DNA of 62,302 nt from Allomesorhizobium camelthorni (GCF_011045125.1 NZ_JAAKZF010000034.1:1-62302); one strand, 5' to 3'; numbered from the stretch's first letter, positions 9,312 through 18,546 are shown. Program-made: numbers and translations. Notes: generated by a model from the sequence alone, not told the origin.

Positions 9312-9734
9312 GTGCATTCGACCGCAGCGACGGCAAGCAAGGCGATCATAGAAATCCAGCCGGGGGCAAGAAGCGCTCCAACCCGTTCGGCCCAGCCGGT
9401 CGGCGGTCAGCGCGGCGAACGCGCCGTCGAATTGTGCGAGGGCATGATCGACATCGTCGCGGCGTTGTTCAACGTCTCGGGAAAGGAACTGCGGCGGCCG
9501 GGGCGGACCGATCAAAGCATCACGCGGGTCCGGCAGATCGCCATGTATGTCAGCCATGTCGTGCTGCGGCTCAGCATGAACGAGGTCGGCCACGGCTTCG
9601 GACGCGACCGCACCACGGTTCTCCATGCCTGCCACCTGATCGAGGACATGCGCGACGACGAAGACTTCGACTGTCTCGTCGCGCGGACCGAGCGGGTGGC
9701 GCTCGCGGCATTCCGCAACCGGCTTGGACTTTGA
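9312..9734 (+). CDS. stand-alone DnaA domain IV-like helix-turn-helix protein
   Basis: 140 residues. The C-terminal half matches the DnaA DNA-binding domain, including the signature region VGHGFGRDRTTVLHAC that in DnaA contacts the DnaA box. There is no AAA+ ATPase part. The start is a GTG with an excellent AGGAGGA eight bases upstream (9297-9303); the frame extends to a TTG at 9246 without such a site. It sits 3 bp before the DUF6456 gene, so the two form an operon. A DnaA-box-binding regulator is inferred. Confidence 0.8.
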   Translation: MHSTAATASKAIIEIQPGARSAPTRSAQPVGGQRGERAVELCEGMIDIVAALFNVSGKELRRPGRTDQSITRVRQIAMYVSHVVLRLSMNEVGHGFGRDRTTVLHACHLIEDMRDDEDFDCLVARTERVALAAFRNRLGL

Positions 9735-9737
9735 CGG

Positions 9738-10529
9738 ATGGCGGACAGGATGAAGCGGCGGCTCCTGAGCTTCCTGGCGCGTGGCGATGTCGCCGTCCGG
9801 CCGGCGGCGACTGCGGGCAGGGTTCTGCTCGACGCCGGCGAATGGGGGACGATCGCCGCAGACGCGGCCTTGCTGGCGGCAATGGCTAAGGACGGTGTGC
9901 TGGTCCGGCATGGCACGCGCCTTTCACTCGCGCCGAAGCGAGCAACGACCGGCCTGGGTGGGGCGGATGCCAGCCGCTTCCAGGATCAGCACCGCGAACT
10001 CGAGATCGTGCAGGTAGAGACCAGCGGGGAACCGGCCCTTGCCCTGATCAATCTGGCGGAATCGCCTCTGGGGCAATTGATGCGCCGCCGCGGCGCGGAC
10101 GGCAGGCCGTTCCTGACGCAAGCCGAATTTGCCGCCGGCGAGCGGCTTCGGTCGGACTATACTCGGGGCAGGATCATGCCGCGGCTCGGCGCGAACTGGG
10201 AAGCGAGCGTGGCTTCGGGCACGCGCGCGCAAGGCGGAGGGCTGGCCGAACTGACCGATGCGGCACTCGCGGCGCGCCAGCGCGTCGATGCCGCGATCGC
10301 CGCTGTCGGCCCGGAGCTTTCCGGCGTGCTGATCGACGTATGCTGCTTCCTGAAAGGGCTGGAACTGGTCGAGCGCGAGCGCGGCTGGCCGGTGCGTTCG
10401 GCCAAGATCGTGCTCAAGACCGCGCTCGGCGTGCTCAGCCGCCATTACAATCCGGCGGCAGGACGGTCAGTGCGGCACCGCTCACTGCATTGGGGAAGCG
10501 AAGACTATCGGCCGAAAATGTCGATGTAG
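9738..10529 (+). CDS. DUF6456 domain-containing protein
   Basis: 263 residues. The C-terminal two-thirds (RRRGADGRPFLTQAEFAAGE onward to LSRHYNP) is the DUF6456 region found in alphaproteobacteria; the N-terminal part resembles a winged-helix fold (GVLVRHGTRLSLAPK). Cotranscribed with the DnaA-domain protein, which suggests a joint DNA-related role. No catalytic motif is visible; a DNA-binding regulator is the best guess. Confidence 0.75.
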   Translation: MADRMKRRLLSFLARGDVAVRPAATAGRVLLDAGEWGTIAADAALLAAMAKDGVLVRHGTRLSLAPKRATTGLGGADASRFQDQHRELEIVQVETSGEPALALINLAESPLGQLMRRRGADGRPFLTQAEFAAGERLRSDYTRGRIMPRLGANWEASVASGTRAQGGGLAELTDAALAARQRVDAAIAAVGPELSGVLIDVCCFLKGLELVERERGWPVRSAKIVLKTALGVLSRHYNPAAGRSVRHRSLHWGSEDYRPKMSM

Positions 10530-10536
10530 AACGGGG

Positions 10537-10962
10537 TTAGGCGTGCTGGACGAGAGCGGCTTCGGCGTCGCCCTTCATGCGCTTGACCATCGAGCGCAGG
10601 CCGTTGGCGCGCTGAGGCGTCAAATGCTCGTCGAGGCCGAGCGAACGCATCAGCCCCTCGGCGTCGGTCGTCACGATCTCGCTGGAGCGCTTGCCGGAAA
10701 ACAGCGCGAGCATGATAGCGACCAGGCCACGGACGATATGCGCGTCGGAATCACCCTGGAAGCAGACGACCGGATCCGGCCCCGGCCCCTTGTCGGTCAC
10801 CAGCCAGACCTGGCTGACGCAGCCTTGGACCTTGTGGGCGGCATCGCGCGCTTCGTCCGGGAAGGGCGGCAGCGCCTCACCGAGCTCGATAATGTAGCGA
10901 TAGCGCTCCTCCCACTCGTCCAGGAAGGCGAAATCGTCGCGGATGGTGTCGATCGTAGTCAT
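10537..10962 (-). CDS. sufE: SufE family sulfur acceptor
   Basis: SufE of 141 residues accepts persulfide sulfur from the desulfurase SufS for Fe-S cluster assembly. The active cysteine is Cys48 in KVQGCVSQVW, followed by the conserved FQGDSDAHIVRGL block. Cytosolic. No suf genes are beside it; it converges with the DUF6456 gene. Confidence 0.93.
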   Translation of the reverse strand: MTTIDTIRDDFAFLDEWEERYRYIIELGEALPPFPDEARDAAHKVQGCVSQVWLVTDKGPGPDPVVCFQGDSDAHIVRGLVAIMLALFSGKRSSEIVTTDAEGLMRSLGLDEHLTPQRANGLRSMVKRMKGDAEAALVQHA

Positions 10963-11100
10963 TTGCCGTGGATATAGTGGCTGAGGCGGGCCGCGTCACG
11001 GAAAAAGAGGGAGCGAGGCGCAAGGCGTGATGCCAGATCTGATGATCTGTCTGGATTGGCTGCCTTGTTCTGGACCGCGGGCGCCGTCAAAAGCCGTTCA

Positions 11101-11323
11101 GGCATGGATTCCCGACACTCTCCGCTCGTTCCTCGCTCACGAGGTCGGGAATGACGGCTTCATGAGGCCACTTCCGCAAATCGCCAACGCCAGCGTTTCC
11201 ACAAATCGCCGGCGCGGACACTCCGTAGTCACCGACGTTGGAGATTAGCGGAGCCCTCAATGCAGTTCGTCATTCCCGACCTCATGAGCGAGGAACGAGC
11301 GGAGAGTGTCGGGAATCCATGCC
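11101..11323. repeat. inverted pair of a 56-bp palindromic repeat (pair 1)
   Basis: Copies at 11101-11156 and, reversed, 11268-11323 differ at one base. Each copy has internal 9-bp arms (ATTCCCGAC / GTCGGGAAT). The spacer is 111 bp. The same 56-bp unit occurs as a second inverted pair at 52613-52811. The surrounding 10963-11492 stretch otherwise holds no gene. Confidence 0.92.
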
Positions 11324-11492
11324 GGAACGGGCAAGAATGCCGGAATCGGTCCAGAATAATCGTCGAGAGTCTCCCCTGCTGATGCCGGCGTATGCTGTGC
11401 CGGTCATCCGCATTCCATGAAACGCGGCGTGGCTTCAGCGAAAAACGGCAAGCAAAAAGATTAGCAGCCCGCCCAACAGTAGCGCGCGAACC

Positions 11493-11828
11493 TCAGTTCG
11501 CGGCCGGAATTTCCGCCTGGGGCGTCGGAATGGCGCCGGTCATGGTGGCGGTGTCGGGTTCGCCGAAATTCTCGTCGAGCATTTCGAAGGCGATGCGAGC
11601 CGCTTCGCGCGCCCTGACGCCGACCGTATGCAGGGCCGATCTGCCGGTCTCGCAGACTTCGGGTTTCCGCTCGCAAATGCCGGTCACGTCGCCGACCGCC
11701 TCGCGCGCGGCCAGAAACGCCTGGATGGCGCCGACGCTTGGGGCGTCAGTGGAGGTATTGCCGGTGTCTAGCGGAAGGACCAGCAGGACCAGCGAAAACC
11801 ATAATGCCATCCGAACCAGAAAACCCAT
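11493..11828 (-). CDS. DUF5330-like small exported or membrane-anchored protein
   Basis: 111 residues with an N-terminal hydrophobic segment (MGFLVRMALWFSLVLLVLPL) that is a signal or anchor. The rest has two Cys (ICERKPEVCETG), compatible with a disulfide, and AREAARIAFEMLDENFG. Length and layout match rhizobial DUF5330 proteins, assigned from memory. Function unknown. Confidence 0.65.
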   Translation of the reverse strand: MGFLVRMALWFSLVLLVLPLDTGNTSTDAPSVGAIQAFLAAREAVGDVTGICERKPEVCETGRSALHTVGVRAREAARIAFEMLDENFGEPDTATMTGAIPTPQAEIPAAN

Positions 11829-12279
11829 CTGACTGCCCTCATCGTCTCCGGGGCGCGCTTCATAAAATGCGCGACCTCCATGTTATCGCTTCACCATGGC
11901 ACAGGCCGCCCAAGGAGCGCTTGCCTGGGAAGGCGGCTTTTTCGGCAAATTCGATTCTAATTTTAGGTATCGGTGGGTCCGGACAGTTCGATTCATGCTT
12001 TAACGGCGCAGGTAAGATTACATTAACCATGTAAGGCATTGTAATCACGAAGTTTTCACAGATCCTCGGGTGATCTTGAAGCTCCTCGGCGTGCGCGTTG
12101 GCGGCCTCGCGCGGCTAAACCGTCTGTTTACCATGGAACCAACTCGCCCTGTTCGGGAGCGCCGGCGCCCCAATATTCGGCTTTGACGGTGGACCTCGAT
12201 CGGCGCGCCTTATTCATTCTTTAAAGCCTGGGTGCGACTTTCGGATTCAACCAGAACCGGGTGAAATAGGGTGCGTTGA
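11829..12279. other. 451-bp intergenic region with small palindromes
   Basis: No gene found. It contains a terminator-like hairpin at 11905-11942 (listed separately) and a nested palindrome at 12016-12046 (TTACAT/ATGTAA inside GATTACA/TGTAATC). The palindrome includes TTAACCAT, which resembles a CtrA half-site, upstream of the DivJ/PleC-like kinase. Confidence 0.4.
11905..11942 (+). terminator. terminator-like hairpin with no gene upstream on this strand
   Basis: GCCGCC at 11905-11910 pairs with GGCGGC at 11932-11937 and is followed by TTTTT. The preceding gene is on the other strand, so an unannotated short transcript ending here is possible. Confidence 0.35.
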
Positions 12280-14073
12280 GTGAGTTTGTTGGCGGCCAGA
12301 TATAGCGACTTGCTCGGCGCGATCGCCGCCGGTTGCGATCGGCTGGTCCACCCTTCGATCGCCGGCGAGAGCGAAAGACTTCGCCACCGCCGCCTGATCG
12401 GCGTGCTGCTTGCCTCGCCGTTTCCGATTGCCGCCGCTGCCGGCCTGCTGCTGCCATCCGCACTCGGCGCCGCGGTCACGTTGGCCTTCATCTGTGCCAC
12501 CTGCGGGGCGGCCTGGCTCGCCGCTCTGCTGGTCGCCGCAACCGGCAAGGACCGGGCGGCCGGCATCATCGCGCTGGGCGCCGGCGCGGCGGTCCTGGCT
12601 TGCTTGACGGCGGCTGCTGGTGGCCTTGCCTCGCCCATGACGCTTATAATGCTTGCGCTGCCGTTCGAGGCCTATTGGGTGGCGCGGACCACGAAAGCGG
12701 CCCTGTGGGGCGCGGCAGCGGCTGCCGCTGCTCTCGCGCTGCAGGCGGTGCTGGGCGGCGCGCTGTTTTCCGGCGCTTCGCCGGCTCTCTGGCACTGGCT
12801 GCTCCCGACCGCCTATGCGGTGGCGATGCTGGCGAGACTGGCTCCGGCCGCCGGCGAAATCGGGACCGCCCGGGAGACGAACGCCGAAACCAAGCTCGAG
12901 GACATCATCGACGCGGTGGTGCTGAAGATCGCGCCGGGCGGCGACGTTCTCGACGTCACCGAAAAATCACGCCAGATGCTGCAACTCCCGCCGGAGCTGC
13001 TGCTCGGAACCGGGCTGTTCGACCGTATCCATGTCGGCGACCGGGTCGGCTATCTCTGCGCGCTCGCCGATCTGCGCGACGGGCGGCCGAGCCGCAAAGC
13101 GGAAGTTCGCATCCGCCTGCCGCGTGCGGGCAATGGCATGCCGAACGACAATTATCGCCATTTCGCCGTCGAGCTGAGCAGGGATCCGGGCTCGGAACAG
13201 GCGTTCCTGGCAATACTGCGCGACAATGAGGAAATGGCGAAGCTGCGTTCAGCGCTCGCCGCGGCTGTCGATGCGAATAACGGCATCGACATCGCCAAGG
13301 GCCGTTTCCTCGCCGCCGTCAGCCATGAATTGCGCACGCCCCTCAACGCAATCATCGGCTTTTCCGATATGCTCCTGCACGAGATGTTCGGCGGCTTTGG
13401 CGACCCGCGCCAGAAGGAATATGTCGGCCTTGTCCGCGATTCGGGCCAGCATCTGCTGGAAGTCGTCAATTCGATCCTCGACGTGTCGAAAATCGAAGCC
13501 GGCTCCTATCCGACCTATCCCGAGCCGTTCCGGTTCCGCGAGGCGGTCGAGATGTGCCGCTCGATGATGAGCCTGCAGGCGCAGGCCAAGAAGATAAGGC
13601 TGCATGCCGAAGTGGCGGCCGAGACCGGCGAAATCCACGCCGACAAGCGCGCCGTGCAGCAGATGCTGATCAACCTCGTGTCAAACGCGGTGAAATTCAC
13701 ACCGGATGGCGGCCGGGTGACGATCGGCGGAAAGAGAATCGGCTCGCGCCTTCACTTCTGGGTAAGCGACACCGGCATAGGCATTGCGGAAGACGATTTG
13801 TCCACGATAGGAAAGCCGTTCACGCAGGTCCAGAACGACTATACGCGCCAGTATGAAGGGACGGGCCTGGGACTGTCGCTGGTGAAGGGGCTGGTGGCGC
13901 TGCATGACGGCACGATGTCGATCGAAAGCGCGGTGGGCGAGGGCACTGTCGTGACGATAAGCCTGCCGGTCGACGGACCCGCCGGACAGGTGTGCAACGA
14001 CGGCGGCGAATTGCTGCCGATGCCGGGCAGGACGAAAGAGAAGGTCGATGGCACGCTCCGCAAAGCAGGCTAG
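12280..14073 (+). CDS. membrane sensor histidine kinase, DivJ/PleC-like
   Basis: 597 residues. Several hydrophobic segments lie between about 40 and 190, then a PAS-like region (IIDAVVLKIAPGGDVLDVTE), then the dimerisation domain with phospho-accepting His349 in FLAAVSHELRTPLNAIIGFSDML. The ATPase domain has the N box (QMLINLVSNAVKFTP), DTGIGI and GTGLGLSLVKGL. Size, multi-helix N-terminus and H-box context resemble the DivJ/PleC kinases that act on DivK in the cell-cycle pathway; exact orthology is not provable here. Starts with GTG; no receiver domain. Its 3' end overlaps the next gene by 26 bp. Confidence 0.85.
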   Translation: MSLLAARYSDLLGAIAAGCDRLVHPSIAGESERLRHRRLIGVLLASPFPIAAAAGLLLPSALGAAVTLAFICATCGAAWLAALLVAATGKDRAAGIIALGAGAAVLACLTAAAGGLASPMTLIMLALPFEAYWVARTTKAALWGAAAAAAALALQAVLGGALFSGASPALWHWLLPTAYAVAMLARLAPAAGEIGTARETNAETKLEDIIDAVVLKIAPGGDVLDVTEKSRQMLQLPPELLLGTGLFDRIHVGDRVGYLCALADLRDGRPSRKAEVRIRLPRAGNGMPNDNYRHFAVELSRDPGSEQAFLAILRDNEEMAKLRSALAAAVDANNGIDIAKGRFLAAVSHELRTPLNAIIGFSDMLLHEMFGGFGDPRQKEYVGLVRDSGQHLLEVVNSILDVSKIEAGSYPTYPEPFRFREAVEMCRSMMSLQAQAKKIRLHAEVAAETGEIHADKRAVQQMLINLVSNAVKFTPDGGRVTIGGKRIGSRLHFWVSDTGIGIAEDDLSTIGKPFTQVQNDYTRQYEGTGLGLSLVKGLVALHDGTMSIESAVGEGTVVTISLPVDGPAGQVCNDGGELLPMPGRTKEKVDGTLRKAG

Positions 14074-14800
14074 GAAAGCTGTCGGCCGGAGCCGTGCGCT
14101 GCATGGCGGCGTGGCCGCCCTGGGCGGACTGATTTCGCGCAACCCGGCCGCCGTGGGCGGCTCCACCGCATTTCTGGTCGCGCTGCTCTATGTGTCTGCC
14201 AACGCGCTCTGGTATCAGCCGCATGCGCATCCCGGCGCATTCTTCGCCACGCGCGACCTGAATGAGGCCGGTTGGCCGGAGCGGGACACAGGCTCGGAGA
14301 CCACGATCCATCTGGTGCGGCCGGAGGAGGCTCCGCCTCGCTCGAAAGGCGATCCGCGGGTCGAGCAGGTCCAGTCCGTCCTGAAGGAACTGAATTTCTA
14401 TGACGGCGCGGTCGACGGCCTGGCCGGCCCGAACACCACGCGCGCCATCGAAGAGTATCGGCGCAAGATGGGCCTGACGGTGACCGGGGAAATCGACGCC
14501 GAGCTTCTCGAAATGCTGGGCACGCCGTCCACGACGGCGGGGATCGCGCCGACGCCGGCGCCGCGCGAGAGCGCCTTGCCAGCACCCCAGCCAGTGACGG
14601 ATGCGCCCGAAGACATGGTCGTCAGGATCCAGGCCGGGCTAAAAGCTTTCGGCAATGACGACATGGAGATCGACGGGGTGATCGGCTCGCGTACGCAGGC
14701 GGCGCTGCGCGAATTCCAGTCGCTGTTCGGGCTGCCGGAAACCGGCCAGCCGGACCAGGCGGTCTATTCCAAGATGAAGGAAATCGGGCTGACGAATTGA
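14048..14800 (+). CDS. membrane-anchored protein with two peptidoglycan-binding domains
   Basis: 250 residues. A basic N-terminus, a transmembrane helix around 38-58 (FLVALLYVSANALWY), then two PG_binding_1 repeats: the first includes VQSVLKELNFYDGAVDGLAG and the second IQAGLKAFGNDDMEIDGVIG, separated by a Pro/Ala linker. It would bind cell wall from the inner membrane. The overlap with the kinase gene indicates cotranslation, linking the kinase to an envelope partner. Confidence 0.85.
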   Translation: MARSAKQARKAVGRSRALHGGVAALGGLISRNPAAVGGSTAFLVALLYVSANALWYQPHAHPGAFFATRDLNEAGWPERDTGSETTIHLVRPEEAPPRSKGDPRVEQVQSVLKELNFYDGAVDGLAGPNTTRAIEEYRRKMGLTVTGEIDAELLEMLGTPSTTAGIAPTPAPRESALPAPQPVTDAPEDMVVRIQAGLKAFGNDDMEIDGVIGSRTQAALREFQSLFGLPETGQPDQAVYSKMKEIGLTN

Positions 14801-15023
14801 GGGGCAGGGCGGCGAGTCGGTCGCGTATGATTGATTCTGTTCGGACGGGCTCTGTAGCTTCTCGGCGTTTCATGACCATTGAGGAGCGGTCCCGGTAATC
14901 TCGCTCTGCTCGCCATCGGTTAACGCCTGTTCTGATGGTCGCCGCTCGCGACCTCTTCCCCGTTCCCGCGGAGAGAGGCTAAGGGTGGGGGATTGCCTCA
15001 TCCGACGGAAAGCCCCGCCAAAA

Positions 15024-15371
15024 ATGCGCATCACCACCGATCTGTTCGTTTCCGCGCTTGTGCGGCGGATTTTCGCTGCCGGCGGATTTGCGGCCGTGGT
15101 CAAGCGCGGGGCGACGGAGGCAGGCGCCGTGTTTGTCATTGCGCGTGGCCGGCTGGGCGAGGCGAGCCTCTACGGTCCGGCCCCGCAGACGAGTTATGAC
15201 GAGAGCCGGCCCGACGAGCGGCGCTTCACGCCGATGAACCAGGGTGACGATGCAGCCGCTCTGGACAGGCGGCTGGAAAAGGAGGCGCGCTTCGATCCCG
15301 ATGTCTGGATCGTCGAGGTGGATGCAGGCGATACGCCGATCGAAGAGCTTATCCCGGTTGTCACGTTCTAA
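15024..15371 (+). CDS. DUF1491 family protein
   Basis: 115 residues. RITTDLFVSALVRRIFAAGG followed by AVVKRGATEAGAVFVI is the typical opening of DUF1491, and the end FDPDVWIVEVDAGD is conserved. The open frame begins at 14985, but the family starts at this ATG. No known activity. The 220-bp gap upstream holds only a short GC-rich repeat-like stretch. Confidence 0.85.
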   Translation: MRITTDLFVSALVRRIFAAGGFAAVVKRGATEAGAVFVIARGRLGEASLYGPAPQTSYDESRPDERRFTPMNQGDDAAALDRRLEKEARFDPDVWIVEVDAGDTPIEELIPVVTF

Positions 15372-15413
15372 GGTGATAAAATCCTGTTTTGCGGCTGCCC
15401 GGCAGCAGCGTGC

Positions 15414-15923
15414 TCAGCGATAAACGGTTGCGCCATTGGCGGGACTGCATGGATCCGGCTCGACCCCAAAGGCCATGAGCAGGAACTTGCCCTTGTCCCT
15501 GTGGACAACCTGAATCCCCGGTCCGCCGAAACCGTTCTTCGTCTCCTGATTGTCGACGAGATAGACATTGGAGAGCTCGGTCGCGCTCAGTTCCTTGAGA
15601 TAAATTTCGTGCTTGCTCTTGGATATCTCCGCAGCGTTCCAGAAAGAGCAATCGGCGCTTCGAACAAAGTAGGCGAGCGCAACCGGATGCATACCGAGCA
15701 TATCCCGGGCCTTGTTGGCAAGCATATCCCGTGCCTTGGTCAGCTCATCGACTGATTTAACCGTCAAATTAATGTCGACATTGTCTATCTGTTGGACGAG
15801 CGTTATGCCGTTCCTGTCTATGGCGGATATTCTGCTTATCATTGCTGAGATTTCACTTTTGAACAGGAACATCCCAGCGACCACACACACAATGAATGCG
15901 CCAGGCCAAATGAGTTTCTGCAT
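15414..15923 (-). CDS. hypothetical membrane-anchored periplasmic protein
   Basis: 169 residues with one N-terminal transmembrane helix (LIWPGAFIVCVVAGMFLF) and an extracytoplasmic remainder. It carries a short internal repeat, KARDMLANKARDMLG, and two Cys (DCSFW, DPCSP) that could pair. Base composition is visibly more AT-rich than the flanking genes, a hint of acquisition. Not recognised as a known family. Confidence 0.7.
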   Translation of the reverse strand: MQKLIWPGAFIVCVVAGMFLFKSEISAMISRISAIDRNGITLVQQIDNVDINLTVKSVDELTKARDMLANKARDMLGMHPVALAYFVRSADCSFWNAAEISKSKHEIYLKELSATELSNVYLVDNQETKNGFGGPGIQVVHRDKGKFLLMAFGVEPDPCSPANGATVYR

Positions 15924-16007
15924 ATGCCTCCCCCGCCGAATAATATCAGGGGTTGCAGTGTATCACGATATTGAAGCTTCTGGTAGCAGGCTTGTTTTGG
16001 CGGCACC

Positions 16008-16934
16008 TTACAGTCGAGGCGCGTTTCTCCGGACCGACAGGGCCGCGGCCTCCATCCGCCAATTGCGGACGCGGTCCAGCGCCGTGTCGCGGTCCAACGC
16101 GCGGTAGCGCTCGAGAAACAGCCGGATCGCCTCGGCATGCGCGAAATGCCCCGGGAAAACCGCGGCGGCGATGAGGAAGGCGCGCTCCTCGGCGAGATCC
16201 AGCGCACGCAGCGCCGCAAGCAGCACGGCGTGGCTCGACGTATCGGTGACCGATCGCGCCGCGGCTGCGTCCATGTCGAGCGCAGTGGCGAGCGCCGCCT
16301 GGAAGAAAGCCGGATTGCCGGTGAGCGCCGCGGCGCTGAGCTTTGCGTAGCGGGAATCTTCGGCTGCGTCGTGATCGTCGTCGCTCCGGGCGGGCAGCAT
16401 CATGGAGCGCAGGCGGCGGCGCACATTGTCGGCGGCGTCGCCTGGATTGGCGGGGGCCTCGTCGTCGGCGATTGCGGCTTTGCCGGCCGGTTCGGGCGCG
16501 GATACGAGGTTTGCCGGCGACCGCCTTTCAAGGGCCCGGATCAGGTGAGCGATGGTCTGGTTCAGGCCGGGGCGGCGCGCTATGGCGCGCGCATGCGGCA
16601 GGCCGTGGCGACCGATGATCGCGATCAGATCGATGTCGGTCAGCGCCTTGGATCGGACGAGAAGCGGCGCGGCGATGTCGACCGGCTCGGCGCAGAGGCG
16701 GTCGACCAGCGCCTTGGGCGCGCTTTCGCATTCGGACAGTGCCGCAGCCACATACCGGCGCGACTCGACCGAGACCATGTCGAAAAGCGGCAGAGCGAGG
16801 TCTTCGAGCTGTGCGATTTCGCGGCGCGACGGGCGGGTGAGCGAGCAGAAGGCGGATACGGCTGCGCGGAACAGCCGCTCGGCCTTGCGCGCTTCGCCCT
16901 TGATGGCGATCTGCCTGAAATCGGATGCTGACAC
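16008..16934 (-). CDS. DUF2336 domain-containing protein
   Basis: 308 residues, helical and repeat-like (HEAT-like), matching DUF2336: PLFDMVSVESRRYVAAALSE near 52-72, VDIAAPLLVRSK and IGRHGLPHARAIARRPGLN. The family is widespread in alphaproteobacteria and has no established function. Probably monocistronic. The upstream region has GTTAGC/GTTAAC clusters. Confidence 0.85.
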   Translation of the reverse strand: MSASDFRQIAIKGEARKAERLFRAAVSAFCSLTRPSRREIAQLEDLALPLFDMVSVESRRYVAAALSECESAPKALVDRLCAEPVDIAAPLLVRSKALTDIDLIAIIGRHGLPHARAIARRPGLNQTIAHLIRALERRSPANLVSAPEPAGKAAIADDEAPANPGDAADNVRRRLRSMMLPARSDDDHDAAEDSRYAKLSAAALTGNPAFFQAALATALDMDAAAARSVTDTSSHAVLLAALRALDLAEERAFLIAAAVFPGHFAHAEAIRLFLERYRALDRDTALDRVRNWRMEAAALSVRRNAPRL

Positions 16935-17122
16935 CGGGTACGCCTACTCGAAACACGCTGCGCCGCCCCCGCCTGCCAGGCCTTCGCCGGACCGCGAGCA
17001 CGATCGCGTCGATAAAGTTAGCCTCGATCCGTTAGCAGACTGTTAACTCTCTGCGCCCTTAATCGGGGCGGAGGCGTTGCGTGGTTGCTCCGGTCAAACC
17101 GAGAGGGAATTCGCAAGTCATG

Positions 17123-17299
17123 GGCAGCATAGTTTCTTTCGTGCAGAAGAAAGCAGGCGCGAGCCGGCCCGGCCAGGCCGCCGGGGCGCCCGCCACCGTC
17201 ATCATATTTCCAGGCGTTCGCTACGAGCGGCGGGAAGCCCAGAGCGCCGTTTCGCGGCCTGGACTCAGCCTGCCGAAACAGACCAAGCCGCAGCACTGA
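17123..17299 (+). CDS. small conserved hypothetical protein
   Basis: 58 residues from the ATG (MGSIVSFVQKKAG), with VIIFPGVRYERRE as the most protein-like part; I recall similar short ORFs in related rhizobia. A GTG start at 17081 is the alternative and adds 14 residues. No domain, signal or membrane segment. Divergent from DUF2336. Confidence 0.6.
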   Translation, partial: GSIVSFVQKKAGASRPGQAAGAPATVIIFPGVRYERREAQSAVSRPGLSLPKQTKPQH

Positions 17300-17337
17300 A
17301 CGGATTCAGGTGAGGCCTGCCTGGTCGACGGAATCCG

Positions 17338-17880
17338 TCAGATCAGCGTACAGCTGATGCCGGCAAGGTAGCGGCTCACGACCTCGTCCCAGCTTTCGTC
17401 CGGCACGAAAATGCGGATGACGACGATGCCTTCGTCGAGCGGCGCTTCGACGAAAATGGCCTGCTGCAGTTCCTCGGGAAGGTCCTTGCGCAACTCGATC
17501 ATCTGAGCAGGGGTAAGGATCGTGAAATCGAGGAGACCGGTGGCCGAGGTCCGGTCGTTGAACGAATAGATGTTCTGGCCGCCGCGATTGTAGATCGAGA
17601 CCGACCAGAACGGTACATTGCCGGGCGCGATGACCCGCACCACGCCATCCGAGAGATCGAAGCGGCATGCCGCCGCGCGGAAAAGCGGGTCGACCGAGCC
17701 GACCGCGGCCGGTCCCCCGGCCTCCGGGTCGATCCGCGTCATCCGGTAGAGGTCGGACGCCATCGCCATGCGCGACCAGGCATCGCGCTCAGCCATTTCG
17801 GGAACGAGAAGCAGGATCGCGATGTGGACGATGCCGGCGCCAAACAGGCCGAGCAGGACGGCGTGCAGCAGCCTAACCAT
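17338..17880 (-). CDS. DUF1254 domain-containing membrane protein
   Basis: 180 residues with an N-terminal transmembrane helix (LLHAVLLGLFGAGIVHIAILLLV). The body (VGSVDPLFRAAACRFDLSDG, VPFWSVSIYNRGGQNIYSFND) matches DUF1254. It is translationally coupled to the upstream DUF1214 gene (8-bp overlap). In many bacteria both domains are fused in one protein; here they are split. Role unknown, envelope location inferred. Confidence 0.8.
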   Translation of the reverse strand: MVRLLHAVLLGLFGAGIVHIAILLLVPEMAERDAWSRMAMASDLYRMTRIDPEAGGPAAVGSVDPLFRAAACRFDLSDGVVRVIAPGNVPFWSVSIYNRGGQNIYSFNDRTSATGLLDFTILTPAQMIELRKDLPEELQQAIFVEAPLDEGIVVIRIFVPDESWDEVVSRYLAGISCTLI

Positions 17881-18457
17881 CGCAACCGGCCTCGATCACG
17901 AGCGGCAGTTCGACCTCGGCGATGCCGGTGCTGCCGGCGATCGGCGTGTCGTAGAAGGTCAGCACCATACGCATCGCGCCCGAGCCCGACACCGCCAGCC
18001 AGTTGCCCGGGGCCGGCCGGCTGTCGACCGCTATCGCGAACGAGCTGTCGGGCTGGCGCAGAAGTTCGAGCGAGTGGAGCGCGGATGCGCGGCCGTCGCG
18101 CGCGTTGACGACGCGGCCGGCGCCGTCGGCTGCGTAGAGCGTCCAGAAACGGGCCGGCGGGGTGGATCCCTCGATGCGGTAGGCGCATTCGCGCCTGAGC
18201 GGCGCGCCACCGGCGTCGCGATCGGCAACGAAGGCCAGGCCTTCGGCGCGGCCGAGCGACAGAATGCCCTGGCGGGCGACGCGGGCCTTCGAATAGGGAT
18301 CGGCGTTGGGCGTGCCGATCTCGGGGAATGCGGTCCAGCCGCCGATGGTGACCGCGCCGACGCCGTCCGGGGTCCTGAGCGCATACCACAGGCTGGCGGT
18401 TCCGCCGCCAATGGCGATGGTCAATGTCAAAAGGGTGAGGAAGGCGGTCTTGAGCAT
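17873..18457 (-). CDS. DUF1214 domain-containing membrane protein
   Basis: 194 residues. N-terminal helix 3-26, then GWTAFPEIGTPNADPYSKA and a C-terminal LTFYDTPIAGSTG, typical of DUF1214. First gene of the DUF1214-DUF1254 pair; the two products probably assemble at the inner membrane. Confidence 0.82.
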   Translation of the reverse strand: MLKTAFLTLLTLTIAIGGGTASLWYALRTPDGVGAVTIGGWTAFPEIGTPNADPYSKARVARQGILSLGRAEGLAFVADRDAGGAPLRRECAYRIEGSTPPARFWTLYAADGAGRVVNARDGRASALHSLELLRQPDSSFAIAVDSRPAPGNWLAVSGSGAMRMVLTFYDTPIAGSTGIAEVELPLVIEAGCDG

Positions 18458-18546
18458 GAAGCGCGCCGGCGGGAGGGATCGTCGTTCGAGTAGCGCGTTA
18501 CAGGCGCGGCGCGCAAGCCGCGATGCCTCGATTGGCGCGGCCTGGT

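Noticed and set aside
11157-11267. Small coding gene inside the repeat pair
   Set aside because: The frame reading WIPDTLRSFLAHEV is a translation of the 56-bp palindrome and recurs with every copy.
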